A stretch of 64,000 bases of DNA from Diaminobutyricibacter sp049994905 (lineage in GTDB: Bacteria; Actinomycetota; Actinomycetes; Actinomycetales; Microbacteriaceae). Shown in pieces: positions 38,309 to 45,693 of the stretch. The notes below the pieces were generated by a model. It worked only from the letters and a program-made list of their open reading frames with translations, did not search any database and was not told where the DNA came from. Location: the NCBI RefSeq assembly GCF_049994905.1, contig NZ_CP188258.1:1364001-1428000 (forward strand), written 5' to 3'. Position numbers and translations under genes: made by a program. Every line of letters starts with the position of its first letter. The stretch's first letter is position 1.

Positions 38309-38734
38309 TCAGAGAACGTTGATCGCGCTTGCGCGCCATCGGCTCTCGAACGCTTCGAGCCGGATCGCGACGGCGCGCGACCGCGATCGCTGGTGCACGA
38401 TCACGACCGCCTCGATCGCCGTGTCACGCGGATAGGTGATCCGAGGCTCGCCGACCGTGAGCTGCGGCCTGCGAACCACGCCTCCCGTCACCTGTCGCGC
38501 CCGGCTGGCGATCACGACCCGCTTGAGGAGGTGACGGTAGACGTCGTCGGTCACCCAGCGGGAGAGCTGGTCGAGACCGCGGACGCCCGCGAGCACTTCG
38601 ACCACACACCGTGCCAGGTTCACCAGCAGCGTCGACGGGTCGGGCAGTCCGAACCGGGGTGGTGTGTGCGTGCCGAAGTAGTCGTCGCGCAGGTGGGAGT
38701 GCTCGCTGTCGTCGTCGTCGAGCGCATAGGTCAT
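38309..38734 (-). CDS. Rv3235-family protein
   Basis: A 141-residue soluble protein from ATG 38734, preceded by GAGGGG. After an acidic N-terminus (DDDDSEHSHLRDDYFG) it has LVNLARCVVEVLAGVRGLDQLSRWVTDDVYRHL, split as an N-terminal helix and the R-x-x-x-Q-L-x-x-W-(V/L)-x-x-x-V block, then two beta strands (AIEAVVIVHQRSRSRAVAIRLE) and a final W-R-A-x-x-(I/V)-x-V-L ending. This is the Rv3235-type pattern. The family sits near secA in actinobacteria; its function is unknown. Confidence 0.8.
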   Translation of the reverse strand: MTYALDDDDSEHSHLRDDYFGTHTPPRFGLPDPSTLLVNLARCVVEVLAGVRGLDQLSRWVTDDVYRHLLKRVVIASRARQVTGGVVRRPQLTVGEPRITYPRDTAIEAVVIVHQRSRSRAVAIRLEAFESRWRASAINVL

Positions 38735-38945
38735 GGGATCCCCTCGATCAAAGCCCGCAGGTGTGCAGGCATCACGGTGCACGCGACCATCGCAATCGAC
38801 GTGCGGTCAGCATCCGGGGCCCACCCAGCCCGGACAATCGGTCGCGTTGATGTGCAACTCAAGCAGGAATTGCGCGTGGCTGTCCAGCGACCGCGGAGCA
38901 TGTGGATAACTCCAGCCCGGGAACGGGCACCCGTGCGGGTCTGCC

Positions 38946-38951
38946 TAGACT
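38946..38951 (+). promoter_or_regulatory. Leaderless-type -10 box of pdtaS
   Basis: TAGACT followed by 7 bases and the GTG at 38959. The 224-base gap upstream also holds one perfect DnaA-box sequence (TGTGGATAA, 38901-38909) 37 bases before this box; otherwise I see nothing in it. Confidence 0.5.
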
Positions 38952-38958
38952 AGGGGGC

Positions 38959-40452
38959 GTGTCGACGCTCAGTGATCTCGTGCTTGCCCAGGGCCGCTCC
39001 TCGGAGGCCGATGTCGACTGGCTGCATATGCTCGTCGGCGACTGGCAGCTTCTGGCCGACCTGGCGTTCGCCGATATCGTGCTCTGGGTGCCGACAGACG
39101 ACGGCAGTTTCGTCGCGGTCGCACACGCGCGTCCCTCGAGTGCAGCGACCCTCTTCTACCGTGATTTCGTCGGCCAGCGCATCAAGGCCGAGTGGCGCCA
39201 GCAGGTGACCGAGGCCTTCCAGACCAAGCGCATCATCGACACCTCAGCTCCCGACTGGTTCGAGGAGACGCCGACCCGTGTGCGTGCCGTGCCGGTCATC
39301 CGCAGGCTGAGTGCTGTTTCGCCGGAGACCGCCGACCAACCGGTCGCCGTCATCACGCGCCACACCAACCTGAGCGAAGCGCGCACCCCGAGCCGCCAGG
39401 AGCTCACGTTCAACGACTGTGCCAACGATCTGTTCACCATGATCGCGAATGGCGACTTCCCCGACCTGGGCGCGCCGACCGGCCCGCGGCGCGGTGCCCC
39501 CCGGGCGTCCGACGGCCTGCTGCGGCTCGACGTCGACGGTGTGACGACCTTTGCCAGCCCGAACGCTCTCTCTGCCTTCAACCGCATGGGCTTCACCGAC
39601 GAACTCGAGGGCGAATCGCTGGCCGAGGTGACCACGCGGCTGCTCAGCGGTCGGATGGCGGTCGACGAGTCGCTTCCGCTGGTCGTCACCGGGCGGGCGC
39701 CGTGGCGCACCGATATCGAAGCGCGCGGGGTGACGGTCGCGCTGCGCGCCATCCCGATGCGCAACAGGGGGGAACGTATCGGCGCGATCGTGCTCTGCCG
39801 CGACGTGAGCGAAATGCGCCACCAGGAACGCGAGCTCATCACCAAGGACGCCACCATCCGCGAGATCCACCACCGGGTGAAGAACAACCTGCAGACGGTC
39901 GCATCCCTGCTGCGCATCCAGGCCCGCAGGACGCATTCCGACGAAGCACGCGAGGCGCTCAGCCAGGCGATGCGCCGTGTCGCGGCGATCGCCGTCGTGC
40001 ACGACACCCTGTCAACGGGCCTCGCGCAGATCGTCGACTTCGACGACGTGTTCGACCGTGTGCTGCTGCTGGTGGCCGAGGTCGCGTCGAGCCACAACAC
40101 CACGGTCCACCCCAAGTCGTCAGGGAGTTTCGGCGTGCTGCCCAGCGAATACGCGACGCCGCTGGCGCTGGCGCTCACCGAGTTGGTGACCAACGCCGTC
40201 GAGCACGGCCTCGCCGGCCGCGAAGGCCAGGTGGAGATCATCGCCGACCGTTCGGACGACATGCTCACGGTCAAAGTCGTCGACAACGGGTCCGGCCTTC
40301 CGGAGGGCAAGGTCGGCTCAGGGCTCGGCACGCAGATCGTGCGCACGCTGATCCAGGGCGAACTGGGCGGCACGATCGACTGGCACACGATGATGGGACA
40401 GGGCACCGAGGTCACGATCGACGTGCCGCTGCGATATCTGACGAAGGCGTGA
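38959..40452 (+). CDS. pdtaS: Cytosolic sensor histidine kinase PdtaS
   Basis: A 497-residue kinase without membrane segments. N-terminal GAF-like domain (about 1-150), PAS-like domain (about 185-285), then a HisKA_2 dimerisation helix with EIHHRVKNNLQTVASLL (His 304/305) and an ATPase domain with ELVTNAVEHG and NGSGLPEG, GLGTQIVRTL. Length, domain order and position before whiB1 match mycobacterial PdtaS (Rv3220c), whose partner PdtaR is an ANTAR RNA-binding regulator; no partner gene lies in this window. GTG 38959 is chosen by the TAGACT-7 base spacing. The next small gene starts 7 bases after its stop. Confidence 0.92.
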   Translation: MSTLSDLVLAQGRSSEADVDWLHMLVGDWQLLADLAFADIVLWVPTDDGSFVAVAHARPSSAATLFYRDFVGQRIKAEWRQQVTEAFQTKRIIDTSAPDWFEETPTRVRAVPVIRRLSAVSPETADQPVAVITRHTNLSEARTPSRQELTFNDCANDLFTMIANGDFPDLGAPTGPRRGAPRASDGLLRLDVDGVTTFASPNALSAFNRMGFTDELEGESLAEVTTRLLSGRMAVDESLPLVVTGRAPWRTDIEARGVTVALRAIPMRNRGERIGAIVLCRDVSEMRHQERELITKDATIREIHHRVKNNLQTVASLLRIQARRTHSDEAREALSQAMRRVAAIAVVHDTLSTGLAQIVDFDDVFDRVLLLVAEVASSHNTTVHPKSSGSFGVLPSEYATPLALALTELVTNAVEHGLAGREGQVEIIADRSDDMLTVKVVDNGSGLPEGKVGSGLGTQIVRTLIQGELGGTIDWHTMMGQGTEVTIDVPLRYLTKA

Positions 40453-40459
40453 TCGACGG

Positions 40460-40813
40460 ATGGAAGAGAAATACAGCCTCGACGGCAGGATCTTCGACAT
40501 GGTCTCATCGACCGCGAGCGTCGTCTCAGCCGACGAGCCGACGCGTTTCCGATACAGCGAGCGCGACGGTGTGGTCTGGGGCGAGTACCGGGGCGATACC
40601 GTCACCGAAGGCCGCTTCTGCGGAACCAGGGACGGCGCTGCGCTCCGTGTCGCCTTCGTGCATCGATCGACGGCAGGGTCGCTGGTCTCCGGCGAAGCGG
40701 CATCCACCATCTCGCGGGGAGGGGACGGACTCCTGGTGCTCACCGAAGACTTCGCCCTGCCCGACGGCTCGCCGCAGGTCAGCGTGTGCCGCGAGGTCAG
40801 GCCAGCCGAGTGA
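40460..40813 (+). CDS. Small beta-rich protein of unknown function
   Basis: A 117-residue acidic protein: DGRIFDMVSSTASVV, then FRYSERDGVVWGEYRGDTVTEGRFCGTRDGAALRVAFVH split around W-G-E-Y-x-G. The pattern (D/N)G-x-x-F, F-x-Y-x-x-x-x-x-V-V-W-(A/G)-x-Y-x-G, G-x-x-x-G-x-x-x-x-G resembles small single-domain proteins often labelled n-acetylglutamate synthase without evidence; no acetyltransferase motif is visible. It follows pdtaS by 7 bases and is probably co-transcribed. Function unknown; I would not trust an enzyme name. Confidence 0.7.
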   Translation: MEEKYSLDGRIFDMVSSTASVVSADEPTRFRYSERDGVVWGEYRGDTVTEGRFCGTRDGAALRVAFVHRSTAGSLVSGEAASTISRGGDGLLVLTEDFALPDGSPQVSVCREVRPAE

Positions 40814-40828
40814 ACGTACGCCCAGGGG

Positions 40829-40877
40829 CCTCTGCGCTGCTCATGGGCTAGGTGTGCAAAGTGAGCAGCGGCAGAGG
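40829..40877. terminator. Large hairpin between the small gene and whiB1
   Basis: Arms CCTCTGCGCTGCTCA (40829-40843) and TGAGCAGCGGCAGAGG (40862-40877) pair over 15 bp with one bulged base; three more pairs (one G-T) extend the base. The loop is 18 bases. It lies between convergent genes and likely ends both. Confidence 0.6.
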
Positions 40878-40934
40878 TCCGGAAGCGTCCTCAGGAAGCG
40901 AGGCGCCCGCCCTCAGGGGGCGAGGGGGTTAGTG

Positions 40935-41183
40935 TCAGGAAGCGCGACGGGCGCGAGCTGCGCGACGCTTGAGCGCGCGACGCTCGTCTTCGGAAAGTCC
41001 ACCCCACACGCCGGAGTCCTGGCCGGTCTCCAGTGCGTACTGAAGGCAGATCTCGGTGACCGTGCACCGTGCGCACACGGATTTGGCCTTGTCGATCTGG
41101 TCGACGGCGGGCCCGGTGTTGCCGACGGGGAAAAACAGTTCCGGGTCAGCGGTGAGGCAGGCTGCCTTGTCGCGCCAGTCCAT
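40935..41183 (-). CDS. whiB1: WhiB-family iron-sulfur regulator WhiB1
   Basis: An 82-residue Wbl protein with cysteines at 9, 37, 40 and 46, exactly the positions of mycobacterial WhiB1. MDWRDKAACLTADPELFFP, CARCTVTEIC and DSGVWGGLSEDERRAL (G-V-W-G-G turn) are diagnostic; the tail is basic (KRRAARARR). WhiB1 binds sigma-A through its [4Fe-4S] cluster, reacts with nitric oxide and is essential in mycobacteria. A clear AAAGGAG ribosome site lies 7 bases before the ATG. Position after pdtaS agrees with Rv3219-Rv3220c. The 183-base upstream region contains TTGACG on the minus strand but no convincing -10. Confidence 0.95.
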   Translation of the reverse strand: MDWRDKAACLTADPELFFPVGNTGPAVDQIDKAKSVCARCTVTEICLQYALETGQDSGVWGGLSEDERRALKRRAARARRAS

Positions 41184-41366
41184 GGGGGTGCTCCTTTGTT
41201 GCCGGGTGCATGGCCGATCGGCCTAGAATGCGTGGTAAGCGTCGAGTTACAGGGTGAATGATCCGTGGGGATGAGACCTGCCCACGACCCTGTGAGCGTC
41301 AACTCGACCTCAAATATGCTCCCATACTGGTAAATGCAAATCAACAGTTTTGGATGAGATAACCCT

Positions 41367-41819
41367 GTGAACACAAGCACGAAACCTTCGGATGGTATGG
41401 CAGAGCCCGAAGGAACCCCCGCCCCGGCACGCCCGCCGCTCCTGATCGCGCTCGCCGTCCTCCTCTTTCTCGAGGCTGCAGGAGCGGTCGCACTGGTCGT
41501 CTGGCTGGGTTTCGAGCTCGCTTCGGCGAGCCCGGAATCGGTCGCGGGAGGTGTCGCGCTCGTGCTGCTCGCCGTGCTCGCGGCAGCGTGGATCCTGCTC
41601 ACGGCCGTCTCGACGCTGCGGGGAAGGTCGTGGGTACGCGCTTCGGCCGTCACCTGGCAGGTGCTCCAGATCGCGGTCGCCATCGGGAGCTTCCAGGGGC
41701 TCTACGCCCGGCCCGACCTCGGCTGGGCGCTGCTCGTGCCGGCAGTCGTCGGCATCGTGCTCGCTCTGTCGCCGTCGGTGGTGCGCGCGACGACGCGCAA
41801 CAAACCGGAACAGGATTAG
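41367..41819 (+). CDS. Small four-helix membrane protein
   Basis: A 150-residue integral membrane protein from GTG 41367. A Pro/Thr-rich cytosolic start (about 1-25) is followed by four hydrophobic segments: LLIALAVLLFLEAAGAVALVV region, VAGGVALVLLAVLAAAWILL, VLQIAVAIGSFQGLYARPDLGW and LLVPAVVGIVLALSP. The GRSWVRAxAVTWQ(V/L)LQ motif between segments 2 and 3 is shared by small conserved actinobacterial membrane proteins. Function unknown. It is divergent from whiB1 and followed 35 bases later by the DUF1684 gene. Confidence 0.75.
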   Translation: MNTSTKPSDGMAEPEGTPAPARPPLLIALAVLLFLEAAGAVALVVWLGFELASASPESVAGGVALVLLAVLAAAWILLTAVSTLRGRSWVRASAVTWQVLQIAVAIGSFQGLYARPDLGWALLVPAVVGIVLALSPSVVRATTRNKPEQD

Positions 41820-41854
41820 CCGCGGATCGGAACAGAAGCCAGACTCTGATTGTT

Positions 41855-42622
41855 ATGTCCAACACCGTGACTGATACGACTTCCGAAACCCGCGCGCCCG
41901 CATCCATCGTCGACACCGCGAGGGCCGGCTATCCGCAGTGGCGTGCCTGGCGCCTCGAATCCGTCGCCGCGCCGACCGGCAACCTGAGCCTCATCGAGAC
42001 GCGCTGGCTGGCCGCAGAAGACGAGACGACGCCGGACGCGGCGCTTGCCGGCCTTCCTGCATCCGTGGTCGCGACATCCCTCCAACGACGGAACCTCGAC
42101 ACCGGCGAGCCTGAACGCGGCATCCGGCTCTGGGATGCCGACGCACCGGCGATCCACGCGTTCGAGACGATCACAGCGTTCCCGTTCAATCCCGACTGGG
42201 TGATCGAGGCCGACTTCACACCGGTCTCGACCGAGCGCACCGTGCCGTTCGAGCACATCCGGGACAACGGGGGTACCCGCGACCTCGTCGTCCCCGGCGA
42301 CATCACGTTCACCAGGGACGGGGTCGACTATTCGCTGAGTGCTTTCGATGACGACGGCACATTGCTGCTCGTCTTCGGCGATGCAAGCAACGGTGCGGAC
42401 GGGCTCCAGGGCACGTATGCTTCCGGGCGGTTCCTGTTCGTGCATCGCAGCGGCGACGACCCGGGCCGCGTCGTGCTCGACTTCAACCGGGCGTTCGTTC
42501 CGCCGTGCGGGTTCTCAGGACAGTACAACTGCCCGCTGCCGCCACGGAACAACCGCTTCGGTCTCGTCGTGGACGCCGGGGAGAAGCACGTCGTCTTCCG
42601 CGACGGCTGGGAGCCGCACTGA
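41855..42622 (+). CDS. DUF1684-family protein
   Basis: A 255-residue soluble protein from ATG 41855. The C-terminal signature VLDFNRAFVPPCGFSGQYNCPLPPRNNR, split as D-F-N-(R/K)-A-(F/Y)-x-P-P-C and C-P-L-P-P-x-x-N, is the hallmark of DUF1684 proteins. Before it lies a beta-rich stretch with FPFNPDWVIEADFTP and FLFVHRS. No signal peptide is seen. Function unknown; members are widespread in actinobacteria and bacteroidetes. Convergent with bcp, 19 bases apart. Confidence 0.87.
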   Translation: MSNTVTDTTSETRAPASIVDTARAGYPQWRAWRLESVAAPTGNLSLIETRWLAAEDETTPDAALAGLPASVVATSLQRRNLDTGEPERGIRLWDADAPAIHAFETITAFPFNPDWVIEADFTPVSTERTVPFEHIRDNGGTRDLVVPGDITFTRDGVDYSLSAFDDDGTLLLVFGDASNGADGLQGTYASGRFLFVHRSGDDPGRVVLDFNRAFVPPCGFSGQYNCPLPPRNNRFGLVVDAGEKHVVFRDGWEPH

Positions 42623-42641
42623 CCGCCGGCGTTACCCCGCT

Positions 42642-43118
42642 TCAGGCGTCGATACCGAGCTTCTTGCGCAGGCTGGCGACGTGGCCGGTGGCCTTGACGT
42701 TGTAGAGGGGCAGGCGCACGCTGCCGTCGGGGTTCACGACGAACGTCGAACGGAGCACGCCGGTGACAGGCTTGCCGTACAGCATCTTCTCGCCGTAGGC
42801 GCCGTACGCGCGGTGCACCGTGAGGTCTTCGTCCGAGAGAAGCGGGAAGTTCAGTCCGTCGTGCTCCTGGAACTCCTTGTTCTTCGCGGGGGCGTCCTTG
42901 GAGATGCCGATGACCTGGTAGCCCGCCGACTTCAGCGAGTTGAGGTTGTCGCGGAAGTCGCACGCCTCCGTGGTGCACCCGGGTGTCATCGCAGCCGGGT
43001 AGAAGTAGACGATCACGTTCTCACCGGAGAAGTCGCTCAGCGAGACGTCGTTCGAGTCCTGGTCCTTCAGGGTGAAAGCGGGGGCGGTGGCGCCGGCTTC
43101 GAGTCGTTCATCAGTCAT
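42642..43118 (-). CDS. bcp: Thioredoxin-dependent thiol peroxidase (Bcp/PrxQ peroxiredoxin)
   Basis: A 158-residue atypical 2-Cys peroxiredoxin. The active site is MTPGCTTEAC: peroxidatic Cys 48 and resolving Cys 53, five residues apart as in PrxQ. FTLKDQDSNDVSLSDF, VIVYFYPAAMTPGC and VLRSTFVVNPDG are typical. It reduces organic and hydrogen peroxides with thioredoxin. The ATG at 43118 follows TAGCGT by 6 bases; the TAG of that box is the rsgA stop codon, so bcp may be both read through from rsgA and started on its own as a leaderless message. Confidence 0.94.
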   Translation of the reverse strand: MTDERLEAGATAPAFTLKDQDSNDVSLSDFSGENVIVYFYPAAMTPGCTTEACDFRDNLNSLKSAGYQVIGISKDAPAKNKEFQEHDGLNFPLLSDEDLTVHRAYGAYGEKMLYGKPVTGVLRSTFVVNPDGSVRLPLYNVKATGHVASLRKKLGIDA

Positions 43119-43124
43119 GTTTCA

Positions 43125-43130
43125 ACGCTA
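43125..43130 (-). promoter_or_regulatory. Leaderless-type -10 box of bcp overlapping the rsgA stop
   Basis: Minus-strand TAGCGT, 6 bases, ATG. The first three bases are the rsgA TAG. This is the second case in the window (with the wzy-like pair) of a stop codon forming the start of a TANNNT box. Confidence 0.4.
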
Positions 43131-44189
43131 CCGCGGCCCGCTCGCCGCCACAGCCGCGAACGTCGTCAGGAGACGCTGCAACGAGTCCAGGCGCGCACGT
43201 CCCGTATCGCCGAGGCGCCCTTCCTCGACGGCCTCCTCGATCGCACAGTCGGGTGCGTCAGGAAGATGAGTGCAGCCGCGTGGACAGTCCTCGGCGACCG
43301 CGGCGAGGTCGGAGAACGCTTTCAGGATGCTGTCGGTGTTCACATGACCCAGTCCGAACGAGCGCACCCCCGGCGTATCGATCACCCACCCGCGACCCTC
43401 CGGGGTCTCCACCCGCAGCGAGACGGTCGACGACGATGTGTGGCGCCCTCGCCCCGTCACCGTGTTCACCACGCCGATCGCCCTCATCGCGCCCGGCACG
43501 AGTTCGTTGACGAGTGTGGATTTGCCGACACCCGAATGACCCACGACGACGGTGTCGTGCCCCACGAGCGCCGCGCGGATGGCGTCGACCGGGATGGCGT
43601 CCTCACGGCTGGTGAAGACCGGCAGGTCGAGGCCCGCGAAATTGTGAAGAAACTCTGCGGGGTCTGCGAGGTCGATCTTCGTCACGCAGAGCATCGGTGC
43701 GATGCCGGCGTCGTATGCCGCGACGAGATAGCGGTCAACGAGCCGTGTGCGCGGCTCAGGGTTGGCCGCAGCGACGACGATGAGCATCTGGTCGGCGTTC
43801 GCCACGATGACACGCTCGACCTCGTCGGTGTCGTCTGCACTGCGGCGGAGCAGGGTCGTGCGGGGCTCTATGCGCACGATGCGGGCGAGACTGCCCTCCT
43901 CGCCGCTGGTGTCTCCGACGATGGCGACGCGGTCGCCGGTGACGATCGCCTGCCGGCGTAGTTCACTCGCACGCGCTGCGGTCAGCTGGCGTTCATCCGC
44001 GGTGTTCTCGTCGAGCATGACCGTGTACCGGCCGCGGTCGACGCCCAGCACGCGGCCGATCACGGCGTCGCCGTGCTCGGGGCGCGTCTTCGTTCGCGGG
44101 CGGGAACCCTTGCGGTTCGGCCGGCTGCGGATGCTCGACTCGTCGAAGTCGTCGTCGTCCTCGTCGTCGCCGTCATCCCACCAGCTCAC
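43128..44189 (-). CDS. rsgA: Ribosome small subunit-dependent GTPase RsgA
   Basis: A 353-residue circularly permuted GTPase that checks late 30S assembly. Order seen: acidic N-terminus (DDGDDEDDDDFDES), OB-fold (about 40-110), then G4 VTKIDLAD, G1 GHSGVGKSTLVNEL, G3 DTPGVRSFGL, and the C-terminal zinc motif CPRGCTHLPDAPDC. GTG start at 44189 is joined to the stop of a six-codon mini-gene by a 4-base overlap; there is no ordinary ribosome site except GGGGA in the repeat. It is tied to aroA through a chain of four such mini-genes. Confidence 0.95.
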   Translation of the reverse strand: MSWWDDGDDEDDDDFDESSIRSRPNRKGSRPRTKTRPEHGDAVIGRVLGVDRGRYTVMLDENTADERQLTAARASELRRQAIVTGDRVAIVGDTSGEEGSLARIVRIEPRTTLLRRSADDTDEVERVIVANADQMLIVVAAANPEPRTRLVDRYLVAAYDAGIAPMLCVTKIDLADPAEFLHNFAGLDLPVFTSREDAIPVDAIRAALVGHDTVVVGHSGVGKSTLVNELVPGAMRAIGVVNTVTGRGRHTSSSTVSLRVETPEGRGWVIDTPGVRSFGLGHVNTDSILKAFSDLAAVAEDCPRGCTHLPDAPDCAIEEAVEEGRLGDTGRARLDSLQRLLTTFAAVAASGPR

Positions 44190-44244
44190 AGCGCGTCCCC
44201 GTTCACAGCGCGTCCCCGTTCACAGCGCATCCCCGTTCACAGCG
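44186..44244 (-). repeat. 17-bp tandem repeat, three copies plus a partial
   Basis: Units 44186-44202, 44203-44219 and 44220-44236 with TCACAGCGC(G/A)TCCCCGT on the plus strand, then 8 bases of a fourth. The third copy differs by one base. Seventeen is the only unit size that keeps a six-codon gene with a 4-base stop/start overlap (18 + 3 - 4). Confidence 0.9.
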
Positions 44245-44257
44245 TCCACCACGTCAT
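44186..44257 (-). other. Ladder of four six-codon mini-genes joined by 4-base overlaps, between aroA and rsgA
   Basis: Reading the minus strand from the aroA stop: ATG at 44257 overlaps the aroA TGA (ATGA) and opens MTWWTL-stop (44257-44237). Its TGA overlaps GTG 44240 (GTGA), opening MNGDAL-stop (44240-44220). The same peptide follows from GTG 44223 and GTG 44206, each by a GTGA overlap, and the last TGA overlaps the rsgA GTG at 44189. Each copy carries GGGGA 6 bases before the next GTG. A ribosome leaving aroA could reach rsgA by five successive stop/restart steps. The arrangement is read directly from the sequence; use by ribosomes is inference. Confidence 0.7.
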
Positions 44258-45627
44258 GCAGCGCCGTCCGTGAGCATCGCCTGCCACAGCTTGGTGAACT
44301 GGGGGAGGGTCTTGGCCGTCGTTGCGACATTCTCGATCTCGACCCCGGGAACGGCGAGCCCGACGATGGCGCCGGCCGTGGCCATGCGGTGATCGTGGTA
44401 GCTGCGCCAGACTCCGCCGTGGAGCGGACGCGGAACGATCCGCAGGCCGTCCTCGAGTTCGGTGACGTCGCCGCCCAGGCCGTTGATCTCGGCCGCAAGG
44501 GCGGCGAGGCGGTCCGTCTCATGGTGACGGATGTGGCCGATGCCGGTGATCTCGCTCGGACCCTCCGCGAGGGCGGCGAGTGCTACGAGCGCCGGGGCGA
44601 GCTCGCCGCCGGTCGTGAGATCGAGGGTCACGCCCTGGATTCCACCCGCGCGGACACCCCCACCCGTCACCGTGAGACGGTCGCCACTGAGGTCGACCGT
44701 GGCACCGAAGAGTGGAAGGATCGCGGCGAGGTCGGCGCCCACCTGTGTGGTCGCGGCCGGCCATCCGGTGATCGTGACGCTGCCACCGGCAACGAGGGCA
44801 GCAGCGAGGAACGGCGCGGCGTTCGAGAGGTCGGGCTCGATGTCGACGTCAGCCGCACGGATCGCGCCGGCGGACACCATCCATTCGCCTGCCGAAGGTG
44901 ATTCGACAGCGACGCCGCGGTCAGCGAGGGCGGTGATCGTCATCTCGATGTGCGGAAGGCTCGGCAGGCGTTCGCCCTCGTGCGTGAGGTGGAGGCCGCC
45001 GTCGAAGCGTGCTGCCGACAGGAGCAGGCCCGAGACGAACTGGCTCGATGAGGACGCGTCGATCGTGATGGCGCCACCGGCGACGCGTCCGGTGCCGTGG
45101 ACGGTGAACGGAAGGCTGCCCCGGCCGTCGTCGTTGATGTCGACGCCGAGGGCGCGGAGAGCCGTGATCATGGCCTTCATCGGGCGGCCACGGGCCGAAT
45201 CGTCTGCGTCGAACGTGGTCGGCCCGAGGGCGAGGCCCGCGACCGGGGGAACGAACCGCATCACGGTGCCGGCCATCCCGCAGTCGATCGTCGTGCTTCC
45301 GAACAGTTCGTCGGCGGGGGTGACCAGGAGGTCGGCGCCGAAGGCACCGGAACCCGGGCGCTCCTCGATCACTGTTCCCATCGCGCGCAGCGCCTGCACC
45401 ATGTTGTCGCTGTCAAGCGAGTGCAGGGGCGCGCGAAGGAGCGACGGGCCATCGGCGATGGATGCGAGAACGAGTTCGCGGTTGGTCAGCGATTTCGAAC
45501 CGGGAAGCGAGACGGATGCGCGCAAGGCACCGTCGGCGACCGGCGCAGGCCACAGCACATTCGGTTCGTCGGGGGCCCTGTCGCCATACGGGTCGAAGTC
45601 CGGGGCGGAATATTTCGAGATCAGCAT
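44254..45627 (-). CDS. aroA: 3-phosphoshikimate 1-carboxyvinyltransferase (EPSP synthase)
   Basis: A 457-residue enzyme joining shikimate 3-phosphate and phosphoenolpyruvate in aromatic amino-acid synthesis. The substrate loop LPGSKSLTNRELVLASIADG, the CGMAGTVMRFVPP block, SSSQFVSGLLL, the EPDLSNAAPFLAAAL region and RHHETDRLAALA are all present, so it is catalytically complete. ATG 45627 is preferred to a longer frame because the family begins near SKYSAPDFDPYG; TAATCT lies 8 bases upstream. Its stop starts the mini-gene ladder into rsgA. Its first codons overlap the SigR-type promoter read in the opposite direction. Confidence 0.95.
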   Translation of the reverse strand: MLISKYSAPDFDPYGDRAPDEPNVLWPAPVADGALRASVSLPGSKSLTNRELVLASIADGPSLLRAPLHSLDSDNMVQALRAMGTVIEERPGSGAFGADLLVTPADELFGSTTIDCGMAGTVMRFVPPVAGLALGPTTFDADDSARGRPMKAMITALRALGVDINDDGRGSLPFTVHGTGRVAGGAITIDASSSSQFVSGLLLSAARFDGGLHLTHEGERLPSLPHIEMTITALADRGVAVESPSAGEWMVSAGAIRAADVDIEPDLSNAAPFLAAALVAGGSVTITGWPAATTQVGADLAAILPLFGATVDLSGDRLTVTGGGVRAGGIQGVTLDLTTGGELAPALVALAALAEGPSEITGIGHIRHHETDRLAALAAEINGLGGDVTELEDGLRIVPRPLHGGVWRSYHDHRMATAGAIVGLAVPGVEIENVATTAKTLPQFTKLWQAMLTDGAA

Positions 45628-45631
45628 TGTT
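45607..45631 (+). promoter_or_regulatory. SigR/SigH-type promoter upstream of sigR
   Basis: GGAAT (45607-45611), 17 bases, GTT (45629-45631), matching the thiol-stress sigma consensus GGAA(T/C)-N17-19-GTT. It lies over the first codons of aroA on the other strand. The transcript would start near 45638 and carry an AGGAAGGA site (45676-45683) and the upstream sigR start at 45694. Confidence 0.6.
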
Positions 45632-45693
45632 GTCAAGATTATCCGCGATCGGCCGCGGGAGAGACGCAGAAGCTGAGGAAGGACGGGCACAGC

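Noticed and set aside
38901..38909. Replication origin near pdtaS
   Set aside because: Only one exact DnaA box, no AT-rich region and no dnaA, dnaN or parAB genes.
38946..38951. Common sigma-factor regulon for pdtaS and short sigR because both have TAGACT
   Set aside because: TAGACT is within the general TANNNT range and neither site has a shared -35; two cases are not enough.
40460..40813. N-acetylglutamate synthase label for the small protein after pdtaS
   Set aside because: No GNAT acetyl-CoA binding motif or sufficient length; the label given to similar small proteins has no visible basis.
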